DNA from: Burkholderia ambifaria | GTDB lineage: Bacteria; Pseudomonadota; Gammaproteobacteria; Burkholderiales; Burkholderiaceae | DNA length: 64,000 nt | NCBI RefSeq assembly: GCF_001443045.1 | Contig: NZ_LKPJ01000002.1 | Span: 1 to 64,000 of the forward strand | Reading direction: 5' to 3' | In this document: piece by piece, positions 1 through 8,105 of the stretch | Layout of the letters: every line of letters starts with the position of its first letter | How positions within the stretch are numbered: position 1 is the stretch's first letter | Program-made: the position numbers and the translations under genes | The notes under the pieces: model-generated | Database searches by the model: none | Told to the model about the DNA's origin: nothing | Seen by the model: only the letters and a program-made list of their open reading frames with translations

Positions 1-77
1 GACGTTGATAGGTCAGGTGTGTAAGCGCAGTAATGCGTTCAGCTAACTGATACTAATTGCCCGTAAGGCTTGATCCT
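1..77 (+). rRNA. rrl: 23S ribosomal RNA, 3' end (partial)
   Basis: The first 77 bases match the conserved 3' terminus of bacterial 23S rRNA, including the segment around 39-60 (cagctaactgatactaattg) and the closing ggcttgatcct. Most of the gene lies left of the window. The end is placed by comparison with the E. coli terminus ggcttaacctt and may be off by a few bases. It is followed by a 127-base spacer and the 5S gene, so the window opens at the distal end of an rRNA operon. Confidence 0.95.
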
Positions 78-204
78 ATAACAAGTCTGTTTCGCGCTAG
101 AGAGCGCGTCGGACGGGTTGGATTCTCGTGTGTGATACACACAACCTAAATTACTGCTTCTTCCAAGATTGGTTGTGCTGCGAAGCCAGCGCAACAACCC
201 TCTT

Positions 205-319
205 TGCCTGATGACCATAGCGAGTCGGTCCCACCCCTTCCCATCCCGAACAGGACCGTGAAACGACTCTACGCCGATGATAGTGCGGATTCCCGTGTGA
301 AAGTAGGTAATCGTCAGGC
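205..319 (+). rRNA. rrf: 5S ribosomal RNA
   Basis: The 115-base segment has the 5S hallmarks: complementary ends (tgcctgatgacc at the start, ggtaatcgtcaggc at the end), the loop cccatcccgaac at about 240-251, and the distal part with gatgatagtgcgg. Length is normal for a proteobacterial 5S. It is the last gene of the rRNA operon and is followed directly by a strong intrinsic terminator. No tRNA gene follows. Confidence 0.95.
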
Positions 320-334
320 TCCCTAAGCCAAGAA

Positions 335-360
335 CCCCCGCCCGAAAGGCGGGGGTTTTT
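335..360 (+). terminator. Rho-independent terminator of the rRNA operon
   Basis: A perfect 8-bp GC stem (cccccgcc at 335-342 and ggcggggg at 348-355) encloses the loop cgaaa and is followed at once by five T. It lies 15 bases after the 5S gene and should end transcription of the rRNA operon. Confidence 0.9.
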
Positions 361-361
361 G

Positions 362-767
362 CATTTGTGGCGTCGCAAAAGGAAAAGGGCGATGGCCGCC
401 AGGTGTTGGCTTGGGAGATCGTACCGGTAGGCCGGTGAGCTGGCCAGGCAGGATCCTCATGCACGTCGCACCCGCGTCGCAGCCGGGCCCAGTAGCTCGA
501 TCCCGCTGCAACCGACATCGCCGCAGCGAGGGCAGCGAGTCCTGCAGCAGCGCTTCGGATAATTCCGGTGCACCTTGGAAACGCGAGCCGGTTTCGTCAA
601 CGCGTTCTTATCGACCGCATGTGCTGCACGTACGATAAAAGTCATCTGCATCTCTTCCCCCCGTCATTGGCAGTGGTTGCTGCGCGCCGAACATGTCGGT
701 GCGCGGCAATCGCGGCATCGTCTCACCTTTGGATTCCGTCGTTTATCGATTGCCGGCATGTCACAGC
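362..767. other. Gene-free stretch after the rRNA operon
   Basis: About 400 bases between the rRNA terminator and the NTF2-like gene. The short open frames here are not convincing: they run through the terminator or the 5S gene, or are arginine/serine-rich as expected from random GC-rich frames. I see no tRNA, no clear promoter and no repeat. Confidence 0.5.
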
Positions 768-1139
768 TCAACCGATCTGAGATGCGTGTCCGGCAACGAC
801 ACGCCAGCTGCTCCACGACCGGCGCCACAGGCGCGTATAGGCGAACGTGCCGTTGAATGCAGTGCCGTCGAAATGACCGGCAAGCATCGCTTTCGTCGTG
901 GTGAGGATCATCTCGTCGATTGCCCTGGCCTGCATCTCCTGGATGCCAAGTGCGTCGAGACGCAGCAGCTTCGCACGATGCGCAGATAGATCCTCGTGCT
1001 TCGAAATGACCTGCCCGGTCGGAACGGTGAAGATCAGGTCATCATCCAGCAACATATCGAGCGTGTTGACGTCGCTAACGAGCATCGCCGCTCGAAGTGC
1101 GGCTTCGTACGGTTCGATGACTGCACGAACTGCATCCAT
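768..1139 (-). CDS. NTF2-like / SnoaL-like (DUF4440-type) small protein
   Basis: About 123 residues from the ATG at 1139, which has GAGG eight bases upstream; a further in-frame ATG at 1190 would add 17 residues that do not look like part of the fold. The pattern of an N-terminal helix (VRAVIEPYEAALRAAMLVSD), then LDMLLDDDLIFTVPTG, then a C-terminal beta-sheet is typical of NTF2-like proteins of the DUF4440 group. These act as small ligand-binding proteins or isomerases with varied substrates, so no specific function can be given. The neighbouring gene upstream on the same strand is a broken membrane protein gene 101 bases away. Confidence 0.65.
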   Translation of the reverse strand: MDAVRAVIEPYEAALRAAMLVSDVNTLDMLLDDDLIFTVPTGQVISKHEDLSAHRAKLLRLDALGIQEMQARAIDEMILTTTKAMLAGHFDGTAFNGTFAYTRLWRRSWSSWRVVAGHASQIG

Positions 1140-1240
1140 ATCGGGCCTCGCATCAGTTCGAAGGATCAGGATGCTACGCATGACCGGCAAGCCGGTCGCG
1201 GCACCCCTCGCATTCAGGCATCACGTCTGCTCGACAGAGG

Positions 1241-1840
1241 CTACTCCACTTTCGACAGCGTCTGACGCCGCACCATCATCAGCAAGCAGATGCCGATCGA
1301 CGCGAGGATGTTGACTGCAGGATAGAACGCAACCGCGACATTCCACGTGCTCAACGCGAGCAGCGCCAGCGCGTACTTGAGCACGCACAGCGCGAAATAC
1401 GCGAGGCTCTCGCTCCACGGATCGTGGAGAGTCTTGCGCACGGTCGGGCCGAGGCCGGCAAGCTCGATCAGCGTGACCAGGCAGATCGACAACGTCGGGT
1501 CGTCGGTCAGCATCTAGAGCGGTATCGCCGATAGCGCCGCGCACAGGAAAAACCAGTCGACGCGTGTCCAGCCGCGTTCGCCTCGAAACAGGCTCGCGAC
1601 GAAAGTCAGGAAGCAGGTGAGCGCAATCGCCGCCGTGCACCACGCAGACGGTCCGGCACCCGCAACGAACTGGCCGGCGGCCGCGATCGTCGTGACGACC
1701 GACCAGATAAGCCACGTGAACAGATGCGGACGAACGGTGCGCCGGTAGATCGCGAGCGCGTACGGAATCGCTGCCAGCAGGGACACGGCAGATCCGACGA
1801 CACCCAGCACTGAAGCGGCACCTTGATCGACAGTCACCAT
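1241..1840 (-). pseudogene. PQ-loop-like membrane protein interrupted by an in-frame TAG
   Basis: Read from the ATG at 1840 this frame gives a hydrophobic protein of about 199 codons with six or more membrane segments, resembling small PQ-loop/SemiSWEET-like hypothetical proteins (first half contains PYALAIYRRTVRPHLFTWLIW). Codon 109, at 1516-1514, is TAG. The frame continues without shift through MLTDDPTLSICLVTL to a normal stop, and both halves are equally membrane-like. A single TGG-to-TAG change would explain this. Either the gene is inactive, or it is read as two pieces, the second starting at the ATG directly after the stop (1513). The family assignment is tentative. Confidence 0.6.
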
Positions 1841-2120
1841 CGAAGCGGTCCGGTCCTGTTCGCATGGGCCGACCAGTATGTGATCGGATCGGGCGGTGTG
1901 CAACGTTGCGCCGGTAGCCGGCACCCATAGTCGCGTAGTGAATCTCCATCGAGCAAGCCGGCTCGGCGGGACCGACATTTCGTAGATCTTCGGGTCGTCG
2001 TTGACGCCGCTCCTCTACTACATGGGCTGCAAGCTGCTTTCGTGGCCGCAGCAGGGTGTGGCCGCGAGCGTCGACGGCATGTCGTGCTGACTTCGCAGCG
2101 TGCCCGGGCCGCGTTGCGTA

Positions 2121-3125
2121 TCAATGCTCCGGCTGCGCCGCATTGACGTCGCGCCGAAACGCGCCCGGGCTCGTGCCCGTCCATTTCCGGAACGCGCGAT
2201 GAAACGCGCTGGGTTCGGTGAAGCCGAGTTCGGCCGCGATTTCCGCGACGCTGAGCGTGTGTCCGCGCAGCAGCGACTGGGCTAACGCGCCGCGCAGCTC
2301 GTCCTTGATCGATGCGAAGCTCTGCCCCTCGCTGCGCAAGCGTCGCCGCAGTGTCGCAGGTGTCGTGCCGAGGCGCACGGCCAGCGTATCGAAGTCCGGC
2401 CACTCGGCGGCCGGCAGTGCCTTCAGGTGGGCGCGCGTTCTTGCCACCCAGCCGGTGTCGTGCCGGTAGCGGACCAGCAGGTTGCCGGGTGCGCCGCGCA
2501 GGAACGTTTTCAGCGCCTGCGCGGAGCGGATCGTCGGCAGCGCGAGATAGGCGGCGTTGAATGCGAGCCGGCTGTCGGGGCGATCGAAATGGACCGGAAC
2601 GCCGAAGAACTGGTGGTAGTCGCTGCGCTGGTCGGGGCTCGGGCACGCGAAATCGATGCGCTGCAGCGGAATGCGTCGGCCGATCAGCCAGCAGGCGACG
2701 CCGAGCAGGATCAGCCAGAACGTCCGGTAAGCGAACGCCGAATAGGGCGCACCCGCCTGCGTGAGGACGATCTGCGCCTGGCCGTCGGCGATCACGAGTT
2801 CGCCGTGCGGTTCGTCGAGCACGACGCGCAGGAACTGCAGCGCACGCCGCAGCGCCTTCTCGAGCGTGCCTGCATGCAGCACGGCATGGCACAGCAGCGT
2901 GAAGCTGCCGCGCCGCATCGGGCGGGCCGCGAGCCCGAAGAATTCGTCGTCGATCGCGCTGGCGATAGCCAGCCACAGCCGGCCGTACTGCTGCGGCGTG
3001 ACGGGCTCCCGCACGGCGGCCGGCAAGCCGGCGGCGCACAGCACGGGCTCGGCCGGCATCCGTTGCCGGCGCAGGCTCTCGAGCGCATCCTCGACGAAAT
3101 CGGGCGAGATCATCTGCGGCCCCAT
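2121..3125 (-). CDS. AraC-family transcriptional regulator
   Basis: About 334 residues from the ATG at 3125, chosen because GGAGGG lies nine bases upstream; the frame stays open to an ATG at 3161. The N-terminal two thirds resemble the arabinose-binding-like domain of the OruR/ArgR-type AraC regulators. The C-terminal end carries two helix-turn-helix units, the second being SVAEIAAELGFTEPSAFHRAF followed by the family signature GTSPGAFRR. It is divergent from the acyl-CoA ligase operon starting at 3262, with about 136 bases between, so it most likely controls that operon in response to an acyl-type or amino-acid ligand. Ligand unknown. Confidence 0.88.
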   Translation of the reverse strand: MGPQMISPDFVEDALESLRRQRMPAEPVLCAAGLPAAVREPVTPQQYGRLWLAIASAIDDEFFGLAARPMRRGSFTLLCHAVLHAGTLEKALRRALQFLRVVLDEPHGELVIADGQAQIVLTQAGAPYSAFAYRTFWLILLGVACWLIGRRIPLQRIDFACPSPDQRSDYHQFFGVPVHFDRPDSRLAFNAAYLALPTIRSAQALKTFLRGAPGNLLVRYRHDTGWVARTRAHLKALPAAEWPDFDTLAVRLGTTPATLRRRLRSEGQSFASIKDELRGALAQSLLRGHTLSVAEIAAELGFTEPSAFHRAFRKWTGTSPGAFRRDVNAAQPEH

Positions 3126-3261
3126 TTTTTCATGCCCTCCAGACATGGCAAAAGCGATCACGATTCTAGATTCTGTTTGTCATTGATTGCAATGTGACGG
3201 CTGTCTACCATCATCGATATACCCCCGGTTCGCCGGCGGTCATAACGAACAGGAGACATGC

Positions 3262-4935
3262 ATGCGTGATGGAGCAACTGCCCGGGCGGTGCCGGCCTAC
3301 GCCGACGCCGTGGCCGGCTTCCGTATCGAGACTGCCGCTGCCTATCTGCACGGCGACCTGGAGCAGGGCCTGAACGCCTGCGTCGAATGCTGCGACCGGC
3401 ATGCGGCGGCAGACGCGAACGCGATCGCACTCGACTGGATCGACGCCGGTGGCCAGCACCGCAGCTTCACGTTCGCGCAGATGCAGACGCTGTCGGCGCG
3501 TGTCGCGAACCTGCTGGTCGAGCGAGGCGTGAAGCCGGGCGATGTCGTGGCCGGGCTGCTGCCGCGCACGCCCGAACTCGTCGCGACGATCCTCGGCACG
3601 TGGCGCGCGGGCGCCGTCTATCAGCCGCTTTTCACCGCATTCGGACCGAAGGCGATCGAGCATCGGCTGCGCATGAGCGATGCGCGGCTGGTCGTCACCA
3701 ACGTCGCGAACCGCACGAAGCTCGACGAGATCGCGGATTGCCCGCCGGTCGCGACGGTGCGCGAGCCGGGCGACGCGCTACCGGCCCGCGACATCGATTT
3801 CCGCGCGGCGCTCGACGCGCAGTCCGACACGTTCGAACCGGTGCCGCGCAAGGGCACCGACCTGTTCATGATGATGTCGACGTCGGGCACGACGGGCTTG
3901 CCGAAGGGCGTGCCGGTGCCGCTGCGCGCATTGCTCGCGTTCGGCGCATACATGCGCGACGCGGTGGACCTGCGCGACGGCGACCGCTTCTGGAACATCG
4001 CCGATCCGGGCTGGGCATACGGCCTCTATTACGCGATCACGGGCCCGCTGCTGCTCGGCCATGCAACGACGCTATACGAGGGCGGCTTCACGGTCGACAG
4101 CACCTACGACGTGATCGAACGACTCGGCATCACGAGTCTCGCCGGTTCGCCGACCGCTTACCGGATGCTGATGGCGGCCGGCACCGAAGCGGCGGCGCGG
4201 CTGAAAGGGCAGCTGCGGGTCGTCAGCAGCGCGGGCGAACCGCTGAATCCGGAAGTCGTGCGCTGGTTCCATGCGGCGCTCGGCGCGCCGATCTACGATC
4301 ACTACGGGCAGACCGAACTCGGGATGGTCGTGAACAACCATCACGGGCTCACGCACGTCGTTCATGCGGGTTCAGCCGGTTTTGCGATGCCCGGCTATCG
4401 CGTCGCGGTGCTCGACGAAGCCGGCCGCGAACTGGGCCCGGGCGAGCCCGGCAACCTCGCGATCGACATCGCGCGCTCGCCGCTGCTGTGGTTCTACGGT
4501 TACTGGCAGCAGGACACGCCGGCGATCGCGGGCGGCTACTACCGGACCGGCGACAACGTCGAGCTCGAGCCGGACGGCACGGTGAGCTTCATTGGCCGCG
4601 CGGACGACGTGATCACGTCGTCCGGCTACCGGATCGGCCCGTTCGACGTGGAAAGCGCGCTGATCGAGCATCCGGCCGTCAGCGAGGCCGCGGTGATCGG
4701 CGTGCCGGACCCGGAGCGCACGGAGATCGTCAAGGCGTTCGTCGTGCTGTCGAAAGGCTTCGAAGGCACGCCGGCGCTGGCCGACGAACTGAGCCAGCAT
4801 GTGAAGCGGCGGCTGTCGGCCCATGCCTATCCCCGCGCGATCGACTTCGTCGACGCGCTGCCTAAAACCCCGAGCGGCAAGATTCAGCGCTTCGTACTGC
4901 GAAAGATGGAAGCCAACAAGGCCGCTCAAACCTGA
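3262..4935 (+). CDS. AMP-forming acyl-CoA synthetase (ACSM-like)
   Basis: 557 residues, normal for the ANL superfamily. It activates a carboxylic acid with ATP and CoA. Seen directly: P-loop [11 protein letters not shown] from residue 206, the adenylate-binding YGQTE at 348-352, the YRTGD hinge motif, and the acylation lysine in PSGK (Lys540). The sequence is nearer to acetyl/medium-chain acyl-CoA ligases than to long-chain FadD. The ATG at 3262 is chosen because AGGAG at 3251-3255 precedes it. It is the first gene of an operon with an SDR dehydrogenase and a thiolase, so the acid is probably short, medium or branched-chain and is shortened by thiolysis. Chain specificity cannot be read from the sequence. 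Confidence 0.9.
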   Translation: MRDGATARAVPAYADAVAGFRIETAAAYLHGDLEQGLNACVECCDRHAAADANAIALDWIDAGGQHRSFTFAQMQTLSARVANLLVERGVKPGDVVAGLLPRTPELVATILGTWRAGAVYQPLFTAFGPKAIEHRLRMSDARLVVTNVANRTKLDEIADCPPVATVREPGDALPARDIDFRAALDAQSDTFEPVPRKGTDLFMMMSTSGTTGLPKGVPVPLRALLAFGAYMRDAVDLRDGDRFWNIADPGWAYGLYYAITGPLLLGHATTLYEGGFTVDSTYDVIERLGITSLAGSPTAYRMLMAAGTEAAARLKGQLRVVSSAGEPLNPEVVRWFHAALGAPIYDHYGQTELGMVVNNHHGLTHVVHAGSAGFAMPGYRVAVLDEAGRELGPGEPGNLAIDIARSPLLWFYGYWQQDTPAIAGGYYRTGDNVELEPDGTVSFIGRADDVITSSGYRIGPFDVESALIEHPAVSEAAVIGVPDPERTEIVKAFVVLSKGFEGTPALADELSQHVKRRLSAHAYPRAIDFVDALPKTPSGKIQRFVLRKMEANKAAQT

Positions 4936-4955
4936 ACACCGAATACGGAGTGCGA

Positions 4956-5723
4956 ATGAATATCAAGGATCGCGTTTTTCTGATTACGGGCGCCGGTTCG
5001 GGCCTCGGTGCCGCGGTGGCGCGCATGGTGGTCGCCGAAGGCGGCAAGGCCGTGCTGCTGGACGTCAATGAAGACGCCGGCACGAGCCTCGCGCACGAAC
5101 TCGGCACGTCCGCACGCTTCGTGAAGACCGACGTGACGAGCGAAGCCGACGGGCAGGCGGCCGTTGCCGTCACGCTCGATGCGTTTGGCCGTATCGATGC
5201 GCTCGTGAACTGCGCGGGCGTCGCGCCGGGCGAGAAGGTCGTCGGCCGCGAAGGCCCGCATTCGCTGGACCGCTTCGCGCGTGCGGTGTCGATCAACCTG
5301 GTCGGCACGTTCAACATGATCCGGCTGGCGGCCGACGCGATGTCGAAGCAGGATGCCGATGCGCAAGGCGAGCGCGGCGTGATCGTCAACACCGCGTCGG
5401 TCGCGGCGTTCGACGGTCAGATCGGGCAGGCCGCGTACGCGGCATCGAAGAGCGGCGTGGTGGGCATGACGCTGCCGATCGCACGCGAACTCGCACGGTT
5501 CGGCATTCGCGTGGTGACGATCGCACCGGGCATCTTCGCGACGCCGATGATGGCCGGCATGCCGCAGGACGTGCAGGACGCGCTCGGCAAGAGCGTGCCG
5601 TTCCCACCGCGGCTCGGCCGCCCCGACGAATTCGCGGCGCTGGTGCGCCACATCGCCGAGAATACGATGCTGAACGGCGAAGTCATCCGTCTCGATGGCG
5701 CGCTGCGCATGGCACCGCGCTGA
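4956..5723 (+). CDS. SDR dehydrogenase, 3-hydroxyacyl-CoA type (HSD17B10-like)
   Basis: 255 residues, a classical short-chain dehydrogenase. The NAD-binding motif TGAGSGLG is at residues 11-18, catalytic Ser148 lies in NTAS, and the Tyr161-x3-Lys165 pair is present. The pattern [17 protein letters not shown] and the C-terminal [13 protein letters not shown] are characteristic of the HSD17B10-like group, which oxidises 3-hydroxyacyl-CoA and 2-methyl-3-hydroxybutyryl-CoA. The ATG at 4956 has GGAG upstream; a GTG six bases earlier is less likely. It is 20 bases after the ligase gene and 24 before the thiolase, so it probably supplies the 3-ketoacyl-CoA that the thiolase cleaves. Confidence 0.88.
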   Translation: MNIKDRVFLITGAGSGLGAAVARMVVAEGGKAVLLDVNEDAGTSLAHELGTSARFVKTDVTSEADGQAAVAVTLDAFGRIDALVNCAGVAPGEKVVGREGPHSLDRFARAVSINLVGTFNMIRLAADAMSKQDADAQGERGVIVNTASVAAFDGQIGQAAYAASKSGVVGMTLPIARELARFGIRVVTIAPGIFATPMMAGMPQDVQDALGKSVPFPPRLGRPDEFAALVRHIAENTMLNGEVIRLDGALRMAPR

Positions 5724-5747
5724 CACTGGAACTGGAGGAACTCGATC

Positions 5748-6938
5748 ATGACGACACAGGATCCGATCGTAATCGTCGGCGCGGCGCGCACGCCGATGGG
5801 CGGTTTTCAGGGCGACCTGGCCGCGGCCAGCGCGAGCGAACTCGGCGCGGTAGCGATCCGCGCGGCGCTCGAACGCGCGAACGTGCCGGCCGAGCGCATC
5901 GATGAAATCGTGTTCGGCTGCGTGCTGCCGGCCGGCCAGGGGCAGGCGCCGGCGCGGCAGGCCGCGCTGAAGGCCGGACTGCCGCTGGCCGCGGGCGCGA
6001 CCACGGTCAACAAGATGTGCGGCTCCGGGATGAAGGCCGCGATGTTCGCGCACGACCTGCTGCTGGCCGGGTCGGTCGACGTGGCGGTTGCGGGCGGGAT
6101 GGAGAGCATGACGAACGCGCCGTACCTGCTGCCGAAGGCGCGCGCGGGCATGCGCATGGGCCACGGGCAGGTGCTCGATCACATGTTCCTCGACGGGCTG
6201 GAGGACGCATACGACAAGGGCCGGCTGATGGGCACCTTCGCGGAGGATTGCGCGCAGTCGTATCAGTTCACGCGTGAAGCGCAAGATGCGTTCGCGATCG
6301 AATCGCTGACGCGTGCGCAACGCGCGATCTCGGAAGGGCGCTTCGTGTCGGAGATTGCGCCAGTGACCGTGAAGGCCGGCAAGACGGAAGCCGTCGTGTC
6401 GATCGACGAGCAACCGGGCAACGCGAAGCTCGACAAGATTCCGACGCTCAAGCCGGCATTCCGCGAAGGCGGCACGGTGACGGCCGCCAATTCGTCGTCG
6501 ATCTCCGACGGCGCGGCCGCGCTCGTGTTGATGCGTCGCTCGGAAGCGGATCGCCTCGGTCTCGTGCCGAAGGCCGTGATCGTCGGGCATTCGACCTACG
6601 CGAACAAGCCGGGCCTGTTCGCGACGGCACCGATCGGCGCGATCCGCAAGCTGTCGGAGAAGACCGGCTGGAACCTGCGCGACGTCGACCTGTTCGAGAT
6701 CAACGAAGCGTTCGCGGTGGTTGCGATGGCCGCGATGCGCGATCTCGATCTGCCGCACGAGAAGGTCAACGTGCACGGCGGCGCGTGTGCGCTCGGCCAT
6801 CCGATCGGCGCATCGGGTGCGCGCGTGATGGTGACGCTGCTGGCCGCGCTCGAAGCGTATGGCATGAAGCGCGGCATCGCGTCGCTATGCATCGGCGGCG
6901 GTGAGGCGACGGCAATCGCGATCGAGCGCGTCGCGTAG
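5748..6938 (+). CDS. Acetyl-CoA C-acyltransferase (thiolase)
   Basis: 396 residues, full length for thiolase. The nucleophilic Cys91 lies in NKMCGSGMKA, the catalytic His351 in GHPIGASG, the second catalytic Cys381 in CIGGGE, and the NEAFA motif is present. It cleaves 3-ketoacyl-CoA with CoA, or condenses two acetyl-CoA. Third gene of the ligase-SDR-thiolase operon. The operon resembles the thiolase/SDR/ligase set around PA2553-PA2555 in Pseudomonas aeruginosa (from memory), but the acyl-CoA dehydrogenase and enoyl-CoA hydratase steps are not encoded beside it here. Confidence 0.92.
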   Translation: MTTQDPIVIVGAARTPMGGFQGDLAAASASELGAVAIRAALERANVPAERIDEIVFGCVLPAGQGQAPARQAALKAGLPLAAGATTVNKMCGSGMKAAMFAHDLLLAGSVDVAVAGGMESMTNAPYLLPKARAGMRMGHGQVLDHMFLDGLEDAYDKGRLMGTFAEDCAQSYQFTREAQDAFAIESLTRAQRAISEGRFVSEIAPVTVKAGKTEAVVSIDEQPGNAKLDKIPTLKPAFREGGTVTAANSSSISDGAAALVLMRRSEADRLGLVPKAVIVGHSTYANKPGLFATAPIGAIRKLSEKTGWNLRDVDLFEINEAFAVVAMAAMRDLDLPHEKVNVHGGACALGHPIGASGARVMVTLLAALEAYGMKRGIASLCIGGGEATAIAIERVA

Positions 6939-6992
6939 CGCGAACGCATTCACGCATCACGCGCGGGACGGCAGGTACGCCGTCTCGCAACG

Positions 6993-7025
6993 CGGGCGAC
7001 GGGCATCGTGCCCGTCGCCCGTTTT
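6993..7025 (+). terminator. Rho-independent terminator after the thiolase operon
   Basis: A perfect 13-bp stem (cgggcgacgggca at 6993-7005 and tgcccgtcgcccg at 7009-7021) with a three-base loop is followed by tttt and a further T-rich run. It lies 55 bases after the thiolase stop and before the convergent TetR gene. The other side of the hairpin is not T-rich, so it should act mainly on the plus strand. Confidence 0.85.
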
Positions 7026-7050
7026 GATTTTCCGGGAATGCACGATCGCG

Positions 7051-7743
7051 CTACACGGGCGCGTTCGGCGACACCGCCCCGCACGCGCGGATCACGAGTT
7101 GCACGACCTGCTCGGTCGTCTCCGCGAACGCCTTCTGCGTGAACGCACGCTTGCCGCTCAGCGCGCGGATCTGCGCATCGAAATCCGCATAGTGCTGCGT
7201 GGTCGCCCAGATCAGGTACATCAATGCGTGCGCATCGATCGGTGCGAGCAGTCCGCGCGCGATCCAGCCTTCGATGACCTTCACACGCGTGTCGAACCAG
7301 GGCTTCACGCGTTCCGACAGGATGTCCTGCATGTGCGCGGCGCCGTGGATGATCTCGTTGGCCCACACCTTCGAGCCGAGCGGGCGCCGTCGCGACAGAT
7401 CCATCTTCGCGCGCACGTAGTTGCCGATCGCTTCGACCGGATCGTCGCTGGCCTCGAACGATCCGGCCGCGCGGTGCCAGTCTTCGAACAGGTCGTCGAG
7501 CACGCGGCGGTACAGCGCGAGCTTCGTCGGGAAGTAGTAATGCAGGTTCGCTTTCGGCAGGCCCGCACGTTCGGCGATCATCGCGGTGCTCGCGCCGGCG
7601 AGCCCGCGCTCCGCGAACATGGCTTCCGCACAGGCCAGCAGATGCGCTTCGTTGGACTCGCGGATGCGTGCCTTGCGTCGCCGCAAAGGCGTGCCCGCTT
7701 CGTCGTGGCCGGTGGCTTCCGCGGCCGCTTCGTCATGTCTCAT
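7051..7743 (-). CDS. TetR-family regulator, RutR-like
   Basis: 230 residues. The N-terminal helix-turn-helix (about residues 35-80) includes GASTAMIAERAGLPKANLHYYF, the usual TetR recognition region. The C-terminal part with VWANEIIHGA and IEGWIARGLLAPIDAHALMYLIW is like the RutR/YcdC ligand-binding domain. RutR of E. coli senses uracil and controls pyrimidine degradation. The gene is divergent from the pyrimidine catabolic genes beginning at 8106, with a perfect palindrome between them at 7919-7936, which supports the same role here. ATG at 7743 has GAGG six bases upstream. Confidence 0.85.
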   Translation of the reverse strand: MRHDEAAAEATGHDEAGTPLRRRKARIRESNEAHLLACAEAMFAERGLAGASTAMIAERAGLPKANLHYYFPTKLALYRRVLDDLFEDWHRAAGSFEASDDPVEAIGNYVRAKMDLSRRRPLGSKVWANEIIHGAAHMQDILSERVKPWFDTRVKVIEGWIARGLLAPIDAHALMYLIWATTQHYADFDAQIRALSGKRAFTQKAFAETTEQVVQLVIRACGAVSPNAPV

Positions 7744-8105
7744 CGTTGCCCTCGCGCGGCATGCGTGCCGCGTTGGGCTTCATTCTAGCCGCTGGTTCGC
7801 GTCGAACGCACGTGCGCGCACATCGGCGCATGCACGATGCTGCGATGCGGTGGCACGTTTCTCGCTCGAACGCGTTACGCAAGAAAGACATTGCGTTGCG
7901 CATTTTGATCGTCTAAAACCTGTCCAATCGGACAGGATTCGACGGGCGGTGAAACGCAGTGCCGGCACCCCGCCGATCGATCGGACGAATCGCGCGAACG
8001 ATGCGCATCTGCACCTCGCGGGTGCGGGTTTGCCCCGACGGCAGCAATGCGCGCACCGGCAGCGACCGGGATGACGACATGACCGACCCCACAGGAGCGA
8101 TACGT
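7744..8105. other. Divergent intergenic region, regulator / pyrimidine operon
   Basis: About 360 bases with no convincing coding sequence; it must hold promoters for both directions. The only clear signal is the palindrome at 7919-7936. A plus-strand frame stays open upstream of 8106 (with an ATG at 8079), but its predicted peptide looks random and the good ribosome binding site is at 8093-8097. Confidence 0.5.
7919..7936. promoter_or_regulatory. Candidate operator palindrome (pyrimidine regulator)
   Basis: CCTGTCC-aatc-GGACAGG is a perfect 7-bp inverted repeat with a four-base spacer. It sits inside the divergent region between the RutR-like repressor gene and the amidohydrolase gene, 170 bases before the latter. 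Its size and symmetry fit a TetR-family dimer site. That the RutR-like protein binds here is inference. Confidence 0.6.

Noticed and set aside
61-330. Possible tRNA gene in or after the rRNA operon
   Set aside because: No cloverleaf or conserved GGTTCGAATC-type segment was found between 23S and 5S or after 5S.
1986-2090. Short plus-strand frame (IFGSSLTPLLYYMGCKLLSW...) between the broken membrane gene and the AraC gene
   Set aside because: It reads like the tail of a protein, but it is only about 34 codons, has a stop just upstream and no recognisable family. A gene remnant is possible but cannot be supported.
8079-8105. Alternative upstream start for the amidohydrolase (ATG at 8079)
   Set aside because: The ribosome binding site AGGAG at 8093-8097 is placed for the ATG at 8106, and the extra nine residues do not resemble the family N-terminus.
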